Source: Planctomycetota bacterium
GTDB taxonomy: Bacteria > Planctomycetota > PUPC01 > DSUN01
Assembly (NCBI GenBank): GCA_035384565.1
Contig: DAOOIT010000007.1
Span: 1-64,000, forward strand
Reading direction: 5' to 3'
Length of the DNA stretch: 64,000 nt
Part shown: positions 31,698 to 39,858 of the stretch, one piece after another
How positions within the stretch are numbered: position 1 is the stretch's first letter
Layout of the letters: each line of letters starts with the position of its first letter
The notes under the pieces: model-generated
Told to the model about the DNA's origin: nothing
The model's input: the letters and a program-made list of their open reading frames with translations, nothing else
The model's database searches: none
Position numbers and translations under genes: made by a program

Positions 31698-32972
31698 CTA
31701 CGCCTTCCTCGTTTCCCACTTCCCCTTCGTGAAGTCGGGGATTTCCTGGGGTGCGCCGCCCTCGGCGATGCTCTTGGCCGAGAGCGGGATGATGGCACTC
31801 CAGGCCGCGGCATCGGCCGCGTCAATAGGCGGCGGTGTGCCCTTGCGAATGGACTGGATGAACTCGCGGATGGGGAAGTAGTCGGCTCCCTCGTGGCCCG
31901 TGGCCTTCGCCTCGGCGCCGTGCTCGGTCCAGAGCGGGTGCTCGAACTCCTTCATGTACTTGCTCAGTTCCTCCCAACGATGCCCCTCGGTGCGGCCGTC
32001 GAGCCAGAGGAACTGCTGGCGCGAGTCGTAGCTCGCCCTGGTGCCCTGGAGCGTGTGGTAGGTGGTGGAGACGACGGGGCGGGGCGAGCACATGTCGAAC
32101 CGCAGGTCAATGAGCGCACCCTTGGCTGTGCGGATGAGCGTGCTCGTCGAGTCGGGCAGGCTGAAGCGGATCTGGCGCGCGGGGTGCTCGGCGGGGAAGC
32201 GCTTCGCCACGTAGTCGTTGAGCGCGGCCGAGGGCGTCCCGGCGGCCACGAGCGAGACCATGCGGTCGCCGCGGTTGATCCCAAGCCATTGAGCCACAGG
32301 GCCGAGGGAGTGGGTGGGGTAGACGTTTCCGCCGCAGTCGCGCGCCATCTCGCCGCGCCAGGTGAGCGAGCCGTCGCCCTGGAAGAGCAGCGAGCGGCAG
32401 TCGTGCACGTAGCCGCACTCGGCGTAGGTGAGCTGGCCGAACAGCCCCCTTTGCACCATGTTGCCGATCATGAGGCAGTGGTACCAGTAGCAGCAGTTCT
32501 CGGCGAGCATGTAGACCTTGCCCGTCTCTTCGGCGGCGCGGACGAGGCCCCAGCACTCCTCGAGGGTCATCGCCGCGGCCACCTCGCTGAGGGCGTGCTT
32601 GCCGGCGCGCAGGGCGTCAATGGACATGGGGGCGTGCACCTGCATCGGCGTGGTCACGAGCACCGCGTCGAGGTCGTCGCGTTGGAGCATGCGCTGGTAG
32701 TCCTTCGGGCCGTTGCCGTAGCCCTCGGGCCTCTTGCCGCCGGCCTTCTCGACGATGTCGGCGCCGCGGGCGAGGGCGGCGGGGCTGATGTCGCACACCG
32801 CGGGCACCTCGACACCCGCCTTGAGCGCGACGCCGAGGAGGTAGGAGCCCCGGCCGCCGACGCCGATCACCCCGAGCCGTACGGGCCTCGACGGCTCCTG
32901 TCCCATCGCCTGCGCCGCCAGGCCGGCCGCCGCGCCCGCCGCCCCTGCCTTGAGGAAGTCGCGTCGTCTCAT
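31698..32972 (-). CDS. Tat-exported GH109-like Gfo/Idh/MocA protein
   Basis: Protein of 424 aa; GAGGAG lies about 7 nt before the ATG and the Tat signal is MRRRDFLKAGAAGAAAG. Rossmann motif LGVIGVGGRGSYLL. In place of the catalytic EKP lysine motif it has ALSEVAAAMTLEECW, followed by AENCCYWYHCLMIGNMV and YAECGYVHDC. This EV-AAxT-x-E pattern and the N-x-x-Y and Y-x-HD blocks are those of GH109 enzymes (NAD-dependent alpha-N-acetylgalactosaminidases and relatives), which use redox-assisted elimination. So a glycosidase function is likelier than a dehydrogenase one. Substrate not known. Confidence 0.85.
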   Translation of the reverse strand: MRRRDFLKAGAAGAAAGLAAQAMGQEPSRPVRLGVIGVGGRGSYLLGVALKAGVEVPAVCDISPAALARGADIVEKAGGKRPEGYGNGPKDYQRMLQRDDLDAVLVTTPMQVHAPMSIDALRAGKHALSEVAAAMTLEECWGLVRAAEETGKVYMLAENCCYWYHCLMIGNMVQRGLFGQLTYAECGYVHDCRSLLFQGDGSLTWRGEMARDCGGNVYPTHSLGPVAQWLGINRGDRMVSLVAAGTPSAALNDYVAKRFPAEHPARQIRFSLPDSTSTLIRTAKGALIDLRFDMCSPRPVVSTTYHTLQGTRASYDSRQQFLWLDGRTEGHRWEELSKYMKEFEHPLWTEHGAEAKATGHEGADYFPIREFIQSIRKGTPPPIDAADAAAWSAIIPLSAKSIAEGGAPQEIPDFTKGKWETRKA

Positions 32973-33046
32973 CGCAGGCTCCTCTCACACATCGTCCTGC
33001 TGCCCAGCCGTTGCCGACCCGCACATGCGGGAAACCCATCGCTTCG

Positions 33047-33075
33047 TGTATAGATCAATCGCCCACCCCCGTCAA
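33047..33075 (-). promoter_or_regulatory. sigma-70 promoter of GH109-like gene
   Basis: On the minus strand TTGACG (33075-33070) and TATACA (33052-33047), 17-bp spacer. It is back to back with the riboswitch promoter at 33092, only 16 bp apart. Confidence 0.65.
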
Positions 33076-33091
33076 GCGGACGGGTCCGGCC

Positions 33092-33120
33092 TTGACATTC
33101 CAACCGGCGCCGGGTATCAT
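33092..33120 (+). promoter_or_regulatory. sigma-70 promoter of cobalamin-receptor operon
   Basis: TTGACA (33092-33097) and TATCAT (33115-33120), 17-bp spacer. Start of transcription near 33127, just before the riboswitch. Confidence 0.75.
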
Positions 33121-33131
33121 AGCGGGCGACA

Positions 33132-33306
33132 CGTGGGTAGCCCCCCGCGGGGCTCGAAGAGGGAAGACGGTGCAAGTCCGTCGCGGTCCCGCCGCTGTGA
33201 CCGGGGACGACCGCCGCAAGTGGCCACTGTCCCCCTGAGCCTGGGGCGAAGGGGACGGGAAGGCGCGGCCAGTAGGACGAGCCGGAAGCCAGAAGACCTG
33301 CCCACG
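33132..33306 (+). ncRNA. cobalamin (adenosylcobalamin) riboswitch
   Basis: The conserved core is plain: GGGAAGACGGTGCAAGTCCG, then GTCCCGCCGCTGTGACCGG, GCCACTGTCC, GGGAAGGCG and the B12 box AGCCAGAAGACCTGCC near its 3' end. A closing stem CGTGGG (33132-33137) / CCCACG (33301-33306) bounds it. It senses B12 and controls the downstream BtuB-like receptor and TonB genes through the terminator at 33385. Confidence 0.96.
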
Positions 33307-33384
33307 ACACGTCGCATCGGTGTGGCCCTCGCGGACAGGGGCCTCTCCGCTCTGCGCCCGAGCTCCGAGGATGGAAAACGGCAT

Positions 33385-33417
33385 CCCCGGGCCTGTTTCA
33401 CAGGTCCGGGGATTTTT
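33385..33417 (+). terminator. intrinsic terminator, riboswitch expression platform
   Basis: Stem CCCCGGGCCTG / CAGGTCCGGGG (33385-33411, one G-U pair) with a TTTCA loop, followed by TTTTT (33413-33417). It lies between the B12 riboswitch and the receptor start codon, so B12 binding should end transcription here. Confidence 0.9.
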
Positions 33418-33508
33418 CGTTCTCGCCCCGCTCGGGCCAGGGCCTGGTCTCCTGTGCCCGGGGCGCACAGTCACCCAGGGCGGCCCCGTTCGGGGCAAGG
33501 AGCCGCAG

Positions 33509-35485
33509 ATGACAACGCGGAGCATCGTTGCCATCGCACTGCTGACCGGGGCGTTCGGCCTCGCGCGTGCCGAGGACGCCGCGCCACCACCCGGGCCAGC
33601 CGACGACACGCCGAAGGCCGAGGCCACCGAGGAGGAGAAGCCCGAAGAGGTCATGGTCACCGCCACCCGCCTCGAGACGCCCGCCAAACAGGTCGGCAGT
33701 TCGATCACCGTCATCACGCGCAAAGAGATCGAACAGAAGAAGCAGGCGACCGTGCTGGAACTGCTCCGCACGGTCCCCGGCGTGGACGTGGTGCAGGCCG
33801 GCCCCGCGGGCGGGCAGTCGTCGGTCTTCCTCCGCGGCGCCAAGAGCGAACACACGCTGGTGCTCCTTGATGGCGTGGAGTTGAACGACCCGATCACGCC
33901 CGGCCGCTCCTTCGACTGGGCGCACCTCACCGCCGACAACGTGGAGCGCATCGAGGTGCTCCGCGGCCCCCAGAGCACGCTCTACGGCTCCGACGCCATC
34001 GGGGGCGTCATCAACATCATCACGCGCAAGGGCCAGGGGCCGCCCCGCGTCACCCTCGGCGCCGAAGCCGGCTCGCGCCGCACCTTCCGCGAAACCCTCT
34101 CCGTGATGGGCAGCACACCCGTCTTCAACTATGCGTTGAGCACCGCGCACTTCGAGACGGGAGGCATCTCGGCCGCCGAGCGGCGCGACGGCAACCGCGA
34201 GAAGGACGGCTACCGCAACAGCACCTGCTCGGCCAGGCTCGGCTTCTCCCCCGCCGAGAACTTCGACGTGGACCTCATCGTCCGCTGCATCCGCGGCAGG
34301 ACGGAGAACGACAACTTCGGCGGCCCGGGCGGCGACGACCCGAACTACACGAGCGAGGTCGAGCAGCACTTCGTGCGCGCCCAGGGGCGCCTCCGGCTGC
34401 TCGGCGGCGACTGGGAGCAGAAGTTCGGCGTGTCGTACTCCGACCACCATCGCACGACGCGCAACAACCCCGACGCCGCGCACCCGCTGGACCTCGAGCG
34501 CAGCGCCTACGACGGGCAGATCGCGCGCTTCGACTGGCAGCACAACTTCCGCCTCCACGAGACCAACACCCTCACCGTCGGCCTCGAAACCGAGCGCGAG
34601 AGCGGCAAGTCGCGGTACCACTCCGACGGCATGTGGGGACCCTACGACAGCGCCTTCCCCCGCCAGAGCGCCCGCACCCACAGCGTCTACGTGCAGGACT
34701 CCATCGCCCTCTTCGAGCGGTTCTTCGCCACCGTGGGCTTCCGCCTCGACGACCACGAGCAGTTCGGCTCGGCGTTCACCTACCGCGTCGCGCCCACGGT
34801 CGTGATTCCCGAGACAGGCACCCGCATCAAGGGCTCGGTCGGCACAGGCTTCAAGGCGCCCACCCTCTACCAGCTCTACGACCCCCTATACGGCAATCCC
34901 GACCTCCAGCCCGAGAAGAGCAGGGGCTGCGACTTCGGGGTCGAACAGGACCTCTTCGGCGGCCTCGTGACCCTGGATGCCACCTGCTTCCGGAACCGGT
35001 TCAAGAACCTGATTGACTTCGTCTTCGTCGGCTGGTCGGGCAGCTACCAGAACGTCGCCGAGGCCGAATCCAAGGGCGTCGAGCTGGGCGCCACCATGCG
35101 GCCGACCGAGAACTTGACACTGCGCGCGACGTACACGTACACTGACACCGAGGACAAAGCCACCGGCCTCGAACTCCTGCGACGCGCCCGGCACAAGGCC
35201 AGCGTCGAAGCCAACTACCGCCTCCTGAAGGCCACCAACATCCACCTCAGCGCCGCCTACATCGGGCCGCGCAAGGACCTCTTCTTCGACAACACCACCT
35301 TCACCAGCTCGAGGGTCACGCTGGACAGCTACCTCCTGGTCAACCTGGCCGTGACCCACGACGTGACCAAGAACGTGCAGGTCTACGGACGAGTCGAGAA
35401 CGTGCTCGACCAGCACTACCAGGAGGTGAAGGGCTACGGCGCGCCCGGCATCGGCTTCTTCACCGGCGTGCGCGCCGCCTTCTGA
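33509..35485 (+). CDS. btuB: TonB-dependent cobalamin receptor, BtuB-like
   Basis: Outer-membrane receptor of 658 aa. The ATG has AAGGAG 7 nt upstream and is followed by a signal peptide (SIVAIALLTGAFGLARA). Near the mature N-terminus is a TonB-box-like EEVMVTATR, then the plug domain (ITVITRKEIEQKK, TVPGVDVV, RIEVLRGPQSTLYGSDAIGG) and a beta-barrel ending in the terminal aromatic GVRAAF. The riboswitch in its leader gives strong support for cobalamin or a precursor as substrate. The next gene is tonB, 12 bp downstream. Confidence 0.93.
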   Translation: MTTRSIVAIALLTGAFGLARAEDAAPPPGPADDTPKAEATEEEKPEEVMVTATRLETPAKQVGSSITVITRKEIEQKKQATVLELLRTVPGVDVVQAGPAGGQSSVFLRGAKSEHTLVLLDGVELNDPITPGRSFDWAHLTADNVERIEVLRGPQSTLYGSDAIGGVINIITRKGQGPPRVTLGAEAGSRRTFRETLSVMGSTPVFNYALSTAHFETGGISAAERRDGNREKDGYRNSTCSARLGFSPAENFDVDLIVRCIRGRTENDNFGGPGGDDPNYTSEVEQHFVRAQGRLRLLGGDWEQKFGVSYSDHHRTTRNNPDAAHPLDLERSAYDGQIARFDWQHNFRLHETNTLTVGLETERESGKSRYHSDGMWGPYDSAFPRQSARTHSVYVQDSIALFERFFATVGFRLDDHEQFGSAFTYRVAPTVVIPETGTRIKGSVGTGFKAPTLYQLYDPLYGNPDLQPEKSRGCDFGVEQDLFGGLVTLDATCFRNRFKNLIDFVFVGWSGSYQNVAEAESKGVELGATMRPTENLTLRATYTYTDTEDKATGLELLRRARHKASVEANYRLLKATNIHLSAAYIGPRKDLFFDNTTFTSSRVTLDSYLLVNLAVTHDVTKNVQVYGRVENVLDQHYQEVKGYGAPGIGFFTGVRAAF

Positions 35486-35497
35486 CGGCGGAACACG

Positions 35498-36289
35498 ATG
35501 CCCATGAGCACCCGCTTCCGTCTTCCGCTGGCCGCATCGGCCGCCGCCCACGCGGCGCTGCTGTGGGCAGCGAGCGTGCTCTACTCGCCATCGGCGCCCG
35601 AGCCCGGCGTCGCCCTGGTGGCCGTGCGAATCCTCGACGAGCAGGCCGCTCCCGAGCCGCCCAGGCCCCCGGCCCCCGAGCCGCGGCCTGTGTGGACTCC
35701 CCGCCCCGCCTCCACCCCGCCCAGCCGCGCCGCCGCGGCCCCGTCCGAGGTAAGCCGCCCCACGCCTGCGGCTCCCCTCCCCGCCTGGGCCCCCCGCAGC
35801 GAGGCGGCGACGCCCGCCCCCGCGTCCAGCCAGGTCGCGGTCTCGCTGCCAACGGCCCCAGGCATCCGGGAGCACATGGCGCTGGTCCCACCGGCCCTGC
35901 CCATCCCTGAGGAGCAGCCAGTGACCGGCCAGCCCCGCGTTGTGGACGAGGCGGAGCACAAGGCTCCGAGCGCATCGCAACCCGAGATGGCGGACGAGAC
36001 AGCCCCTCTCATCCCCTCCAGGCTCCTGAGCTTCCCCCAGCGGTACCCGCCGCAATCCAAGGCGCGGGGCGAGGAGGGAACCGTGGGCCTACTCCTGGAG
36101 ATCCATGTGAATGGCACGGTGGGCCATGTCGAGATCGTCAAGTCCAGCGGCTACCCCGACCTGGATCGCGCGGCCCAGGTGTCGGTCAAGAACGCCCGCT
36201 TCGCCCCCGCCACCCGCCGCGGCAAGCCCGTCCCGACCACCAAGCGCATGGACGTCACCTACCGGCTGGACGACCCGAAAGACGACTGA
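35498..36289 (+). CDS. tonB: TonB energy-transducing protein
   Basis: Protein of 263 aa with an N-terminal TM anchor (LAASAAAHAALLWAASVLY), a long proline-rich periplasmic spacer, and a C-terminal TonB domain (YPPQSKARGEEGTV, VNGTVGHVEIVKSSGYPDLD, ARFAPATRRGKPV). It transmits proton-motive force to the receptor encoded 12 bp upstream, so it is a dedicated TonB for B12 uptake under the same riboswitch. ExbB and ExbD are not in the window. No strong ribosome-binding site; a start two codons later is possible. Confidence 0.92.
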   Translation: MPMSTRFRLPLAASAAAHAALLWAASVLYSPSAPEPGVALVAVRILDEQAAPEPPRPPAPEPRPVWTPRPASTPPSRAAAAPSEVSRPTPAAPLPAWAPRSEAATPAPASSQVAVSLPTAPGIREHMALVPPALPIPEEQPVTGQPRVVDEAEHKAPSASQPEMADETAPLIPSRLLSFPQRYPPQSKARGEEGTVGLLLEIHVNGTVGHVEIVKSSGYPDLDRAAQVSVKNARFAPATRRGKPVPTTKRMDVTYRLDDPKDD

Positions 36290-36665
36290 CGAGGCAGGAA
36301 GGCTAGGAACCGCCCGGAGGCCAGCTTCCCTGTCTCCGCGGTCTCGCTCGTAGCGTGCCTACCTAACGATTGCCGCCACATAACTATATACGCAGCAATA
36401 TCTTACGCTCTCCAGGCATTCCCCATCGCATACTTGCTCATCCCACATCTGAGCGCCAATGGCCGGATAGGCGAGAATCGCCAATCCTCGCCTATCTACC
36501 CATACTTGCTCACTTCCCCCCTCACAGGGTTGAGCAACTATGGGCGGAGCGCGCCCACCAGGCACCCGCCAGAGGCATTGCGCGGAGCCGCCAGGTCCAA
36601 AGGGCCAGGCAAACCCACACCACCCGCCGGGGCAATCGGGTCAGGTTACCCAACCCCTGGGGAGC
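36290..36665. other. gene-free region with inverted and direct repeats
   Basis: No gene is supported between tonB and the converging oxidoreductase gene. An AT-richer patch lies at about 36378-36412. A perfect 10-bp inverted repeat GATAGGCGAG / CTCGCCTATC (36466-36496) is flanked by two direct copies of CATACTTGCTCA (36429-36440 and 36501-36512). The rest is GC-rich with no recognisable element. Confidence 0.65.
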
Positions 36666-37976
36666 CTACTTCTTGTTGCCCTTGGGGCGCGGCGGGCGCG
36701 ACCGCGGCTCGTCGTCGCCCGGGATCGGCACCACGTTCTCCGCGGGAATCTCGACCGTGCCCTTCTCGAAATCCTCGGCCGTGGGGTGAAGCGTGAGGTT
36801 GTAGAGGTCGGGGTTCTTCTGCGGGTCCACCATCATCTCGTTCCAGCGGACCAGCTTACCCGTGTAGGTGGCTACGCGCCCGAGAACGGCGGTGGCGGAC
36901 GACTCGGCGACCGCCCTGGCCTCGTCGAGCGGCTCGCCCTTGCGCACAGCGTACAGCACGTCCACCTGCTCCTGCTGGCTGCTGCTGGGCGCCTTGGGCA
37001 GGTCGGCCGGGATGGGCGACTTGGCGGGTTTCGGGAAGTCGTTCCCGCTGGTGCGGCCCTTCTCGTAGACCAGGTCGTGGCCCACCCAGTTCCAGCAGCC
37101 GTTGATCTGGCGGCACATGGAGTGGATGTGCACGCCGTCGCCGTAGTCGTAGTCCACGCTGTGGAAGTCGTACATGTCGCCCGCGTTGCGGCGGGCGCGG
37201 CCGCCGAAGCCCGCGGCCGAGATGGGCGGATGGCCGGCGAACCAGTTGGCAATATCTATGTTGTGGACATGCTGCTCGACGAGGTGGTCGCCCGAGAGCG
37301 CCGTCCAGTCCTGCCACGAGCGCACGAGGTCGTCGGCGGTCTTGGGGTTGATGGGGCTGCGGTGGAACATGTGGGCGATGCAGAAGGACACGCGGCCCGC
37401 CACGAGCTTGCCGAGGGCGCCCTCGACGGCCACGGCCTGATGCGTGAGGCGGAAGGGGTGCTCGTGGCGCATCTCGGTGCCCGAGACGATGACGAGGCCC
37501 TTCTTCTTGGCCTCCTCGCCCGCGGCGATCACGCGGCGGCACCCCGGCGGGTCCACCGCCACGGGCTTCTCGACGAAGCAATGCTTGCCCGCCTTCACGG
37601 CGGCCTCGAGGTGCACGGGGCGGAAGAGCGGGGCCTGGGCCATCAGCACGATCTCCACGTCGGTGCCCAGCAGGCCCTCGTAGCACTTGGGCCCCCCGAA
37701 GCAGCGCTCCGGCGGCACGTCGTACTTCTTGCCCGTCTGCTCCGCGCGCTCCTTAAAGTAGTCGGCGAGCGCGACGCATTTGGCCTCGACGCCGAGGAGC
37801 TTGGCGGCGAGGAAGTGATCGGCCAGCGCCCCGCGGCCGCGCCCGCCGCAGCCGATGAGGCCGACCTTATAGGTCCTGCCCTGGCCCTTGGCCGTGGCGC
37901 CGAGGATCGTGAAGGCGGCCCCGGCAGAGAGGGCGCCCCTCATGACGTCACGCCTCGATGGCACAGTTCGGCTCAT
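36666..37976 (-). CDS. Tat-exported Gfo/Idh/MocA oxidoreductase (pair member 1)
   Basis: Protein of 436 aa with GAGGAG 8 nt before the ATG; twin-arginine signal SRRDVMRGALSAGAAF ending near ATAKGQG. Rossmann motif VGLIGCGGRGRGAL, AQAPLFRPVHLEAA, then the catalytic-lysine motif FVEKPVAVD. The dimerisation domain carries EQHVHNIDIANWFAGHPP with conserved His/Asp. It is closely similar to the gene upstream (38200-39492); both share ILGATAKGQG and GLIGCGGRG, so they are recent tandem duplicates. A palindrome-rich spacer lies between them. Substrate unknown, presumably an extracytoplasmic sugar derivative. Confidence 0.9.
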   Translation of the reverse strand: MSRTVPSRRDVMRGALSAGAAFTILGATAKGQGRTYKVGLIGCGGRGRGALADHFLAAKLLGVEAKCVALADYFKERAEQTGKKYDVPPERCFGGPKCYEGLLGTDVEIVLMAQAPLFRPVHLEAAVKAGKHCFVEKPVAVDPPGCRRVIAAGEEAKKKGLVIVSGTEMRHEHPFRLTHQAVAVEGALGKLVAGRVSFCIAHMFHRSPINPKTADDLVRSWQDWTALSGDHLVEQHVHNIDIANWFAGHPPISAAGFGGRARRNAGDMYDFHSVDYDYGDGVHIHSMCRQINGCWNWVGHDLVYEKGRTSGNDFPKPAKSPIPADLPKAPSSSQQEQVDVLYAVRKGEPLDEARAVAESSATAVLGRVATYTGKLVRWNEMMVDPQKNPDLYNLTLHPTAEDFEKGTVEIPAENVVPIPGDDEPRSRPPRPKGNKK

Positions 37977-38044
37977 TCGTGGTCTCCTCAGGATGCGTAC
38001 CCCGTGACGCGTGACAAGAAACGGCGAGCAGGACTTGCGTTCTT

Positions 38045-38190
38045 CTCGGGGCACGCGTCACGCATTATGACTACCCTCCCGAAGGTACCGGAACCTTCGG
38101 GAGGGGGAATGCCTTCTCCTCTCACGCGTCACGCATCACGTGTCAGGCTACCCTCCCGAAGGCGTTGCGTAGCCTTCGGGAGGGAGCAAC
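38045..38190. repeat. composite repeat: two copies of CACGCGTCACGCAT plus family-A palindrome
   Basis: Two successive units, each CACGCGTCACGCAT followed by CTACCCTCCCGAAGG...CCTTCGGGAGGG. Palindromes lie at 38075-38106 (13-bp stem, loop ACCGGA) and 38152-38185 (13-bp stem, loop GTTGCGTA). A partial inverted copy GTGACGCGTGAC occurs near 38007. Located between two paralogous oxidoreductase genes. Confidence 0.85.
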
Positions 38191-38199
38191 CTGCATGTC

Positions 38200-39492
38200 T
38201 CACGCCGTGCCCGGGATGGGCGCATCGCCGTCCTTGGGGTACTCGATGTTGCCGGTCTCGAAGTCTTCCCACGACGGCTTGAGCATCTTGTTGTAGAGGG
38301 CGGGGTTCTTCTTGGGGTCGCCGAACATCTCTTCCCAGGTCATCATCTTGCCGGTGTAGGCGGAGTCGCGCACCATGATGGCCGCGGCGGTGGCCTCGGC
38401 CACGCTCTGCGTCTCGTTGAGCTCCTTGCCCTTCACGAGGTAGTAGAGCATGTTGATGTGCTCTTGCATGTGCCCCCCGCCCTTCTGCGGGATCTCGGAG
38501 TAGCGGATCGGCTCCTGGAACTTGTAGTCCTTCGGCGCCTGCTTCTCGTAGACGAAGCTCTCGCCCACCCAGTCCCAGCACCCGCCCACCTGGCGGCACA
38601 TCGAGTGAATGTGGACGCCGTCGCCGTAGTCCACGTCGCCGCTGAAGAAGTCGTACATGTTGCCTGCCTTGCGCCGCGCGCGGCCGCCGAAGCCGACGGC
38701 GGAGACGGGGTGGCGGCCGATGAACCAGTTGGCGATATCGAGGTTGTGCACATGCTGCTCGCAGATGTGGTCGCCCGACATTTCGATCCAGAGCTGCCAG
38801 TTGCCGCCGCGCACCAGGTCGTCGGGCTTGGTGGGGTTCATCGGGTTGTTGTGGAAGATCTTGCCCATGTTCCAGGCCACGCGGCCGGCGAGCACCTTGC
38901 CGACGGCGCCCTCCTTGATGAGCTGGGCCTGGCGGTTGTAGCCCTGCTCGTGGCGGCGCTGGGTGCCGGCCACGACCATGAGGCCCTTCTCCTTCGCCAG
39001 CTTGCCGGCCTCCATGACCTTGCGGATGCCGGGCGCGTCCACGCCGATCGGCTTCTCCATGAACACATGCCTGCCGGCCTTGATCGCGGCCTCGAAGTGC
39101 GGCGGGCGGAACACGGGGGCCTGCGCCATGAGCACCGTGTCCATCGGCACCTCGAGCAGCTTCTTGTAGTTGTCGGCGCCCCCGAAGCACTTGTCGGCGG
39201 GCACGCCGTGGCGCTTGCCGGTGCCCTCGGCGCGGTCCTTGAAGAAGTCGGCGCAGGCCACCACCTGGATCTCGATGCCGAGCTTGAGCTCATCGTTGAG
39301 AATCTTCGCCGCCTCGACGTGCTGGCTGAGCGCGCCGCTGCCGCGCCCGCCGCAGCCGATGAGGCCTACGCGGAACACCTTGCCCTGGCCCTTGGCCGTG
39401 GCGCCCAGGATCTGGAACGCCCCGAAGGCGGCGCCGGCCGCGGCGGCCCCCTTCATGAAGTCACGCCTCGTCACCTCGCGCTGCTGCGTCAC
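38200..39492 (-). CDS. Tat-exported Gfo/Idh/MocA oxidoreductase (pair member 2)
   Basis: Protein of 430 aa. The GTG start has TTAGGAG about 8 nt upstream; the longer frame enters promoter DNA. Tat signal TRRDFMKGAAAAGAAFG. Motifs: VGLIGCGGRGSGAL, MAQAPVFRPPHFEAA, FMEKPIGVDAPG (catalytic lysine) and EQHVHNLDIANWFIGRHP. Close paralogue of the next gene downstream on the same strand. It has its own promoter at 39590-39618. The two probably act on related substrates; nothing in the sequence fixes which. Confidence 0.9.
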   Translation of the reverse strand: MTQQREVTRRDFMKGAAAAGAAFGAFQILGATAKGQGKVFRVGLIGCGGRGSGALSQHVEAAKILNDELKLGIEIQVVACADFFKDRAEGTGKRHGVPADKCFGGADNYKKLLEVPMDTVLMAQAPVFRPPHFEAAIKAGRHVFMEKPIGVDAPGIRKVMEAGKLAKEKGLMVVAGTQRRHEQGYNRQAQLIKEGAVGKVLAGRVAWNMGKIFHNNPMNPTKPDDLVRGGNWQLWIEMSGDHICEQHVHNLDIANWFIGRHPVSAVGFGGRARRKAGNMYDFFSGDVDYGDGVHIHSMCRQVGGCWDWVGESFVYEKQAPKDYKFQEPIRYSEIPQKGGGHMQEHINMLYYLVKGKELNETQSVAEATAAAIMVRDSAYTGKMMTWEEMFGDPKKNPALYNKMLKPSWEDFETGNIEYPKDGDAPIPGTA

Positions 39493-39589
39493 CTCAAGTC
39501 TCCTAACGGTGCCTGAACCGGTCAAACTCGGGGTGGGTCCGGCCGGGTCGTCCGCCGTCGGCGCGCGCCGATGCCGCGGAACGCGCCCA

Positions 39590-39618
39590 ACAGTAGCGCG
39601 ACGCCGCGCGGAAGTCAA
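39590..39618 (-). promoter_or_regulatory. sigma-70 promoter of Tat oxidoreductase gene
   Basis: On the minus strand TTGACT (39618-39613) and TACTGT (39595-39590), 17-bp spacer. The leader to the GTG start would be about 90 nt. Confidence 0.55.
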
Positions 39619-39707
39619 GTGCGGAGCCACCGCAAGGGTGCGGGCCGGAATCGTAGGTGGTTTCTGATGCGAGAATCCCTGGAACAGGGGAAGGCCCGCG
39701 GCAGAGG

Positions 39708-39772
39708 TAGCCGCGAGCGTCCCGCTTGCGGCTCCCTTCATCCGTTCGACAAGTGGGACGCTTGTCGCTACG
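39708..39772. repeat. family-B palindromes, inverted pair
   Basis: Copy 1: GTAGCCGCGAGCGTCCCGCT..., an 11-bp stem AGCCGCGAGCG / CGCTTGCGGCT with one mismatch (39709-39733). Copy 2, read on the minus strand: GTAGCGACAAGCGTCCCACT, stem CGACAAG / CTTGTCG (39747-39767). A third copy is inside apbE. Confidence 0.75.
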
Positions 39773-39858
39773 AGAACCCGCAGCAGAAGCTACCTACAGA
39801 AATGGCTCACACCCGCCACGGCAAGGGCCGCCCGGCCCACGGGCGTGCGTGAGCGGGC

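Larger units (their letters stand above)
39493..39858. other. intergenic region with promoter and family-B palindromes
   Basis: No gene is supported. It holds the minus-strand promoter at 39590-39618 and two family-B palindromes at 39709-39733 and 39747-39772 in opposite orientation. The remainder is unremarkable GC-rich DNA. Confidence 0.6.

Noticed and set aside
36359..36565. Minus-strand open frame of 68 codons in the gap after tonB.
   Set aside because: No start signal or family resemblance, and it crosses the direct and inverted repeats of the region.
38075..38185. Clustered palindromes as a possible CRISPR array.
   Set aside because: Units are few, spaced irregularly, with no spacer-like unique segments of constant length and no cas genes nearby.
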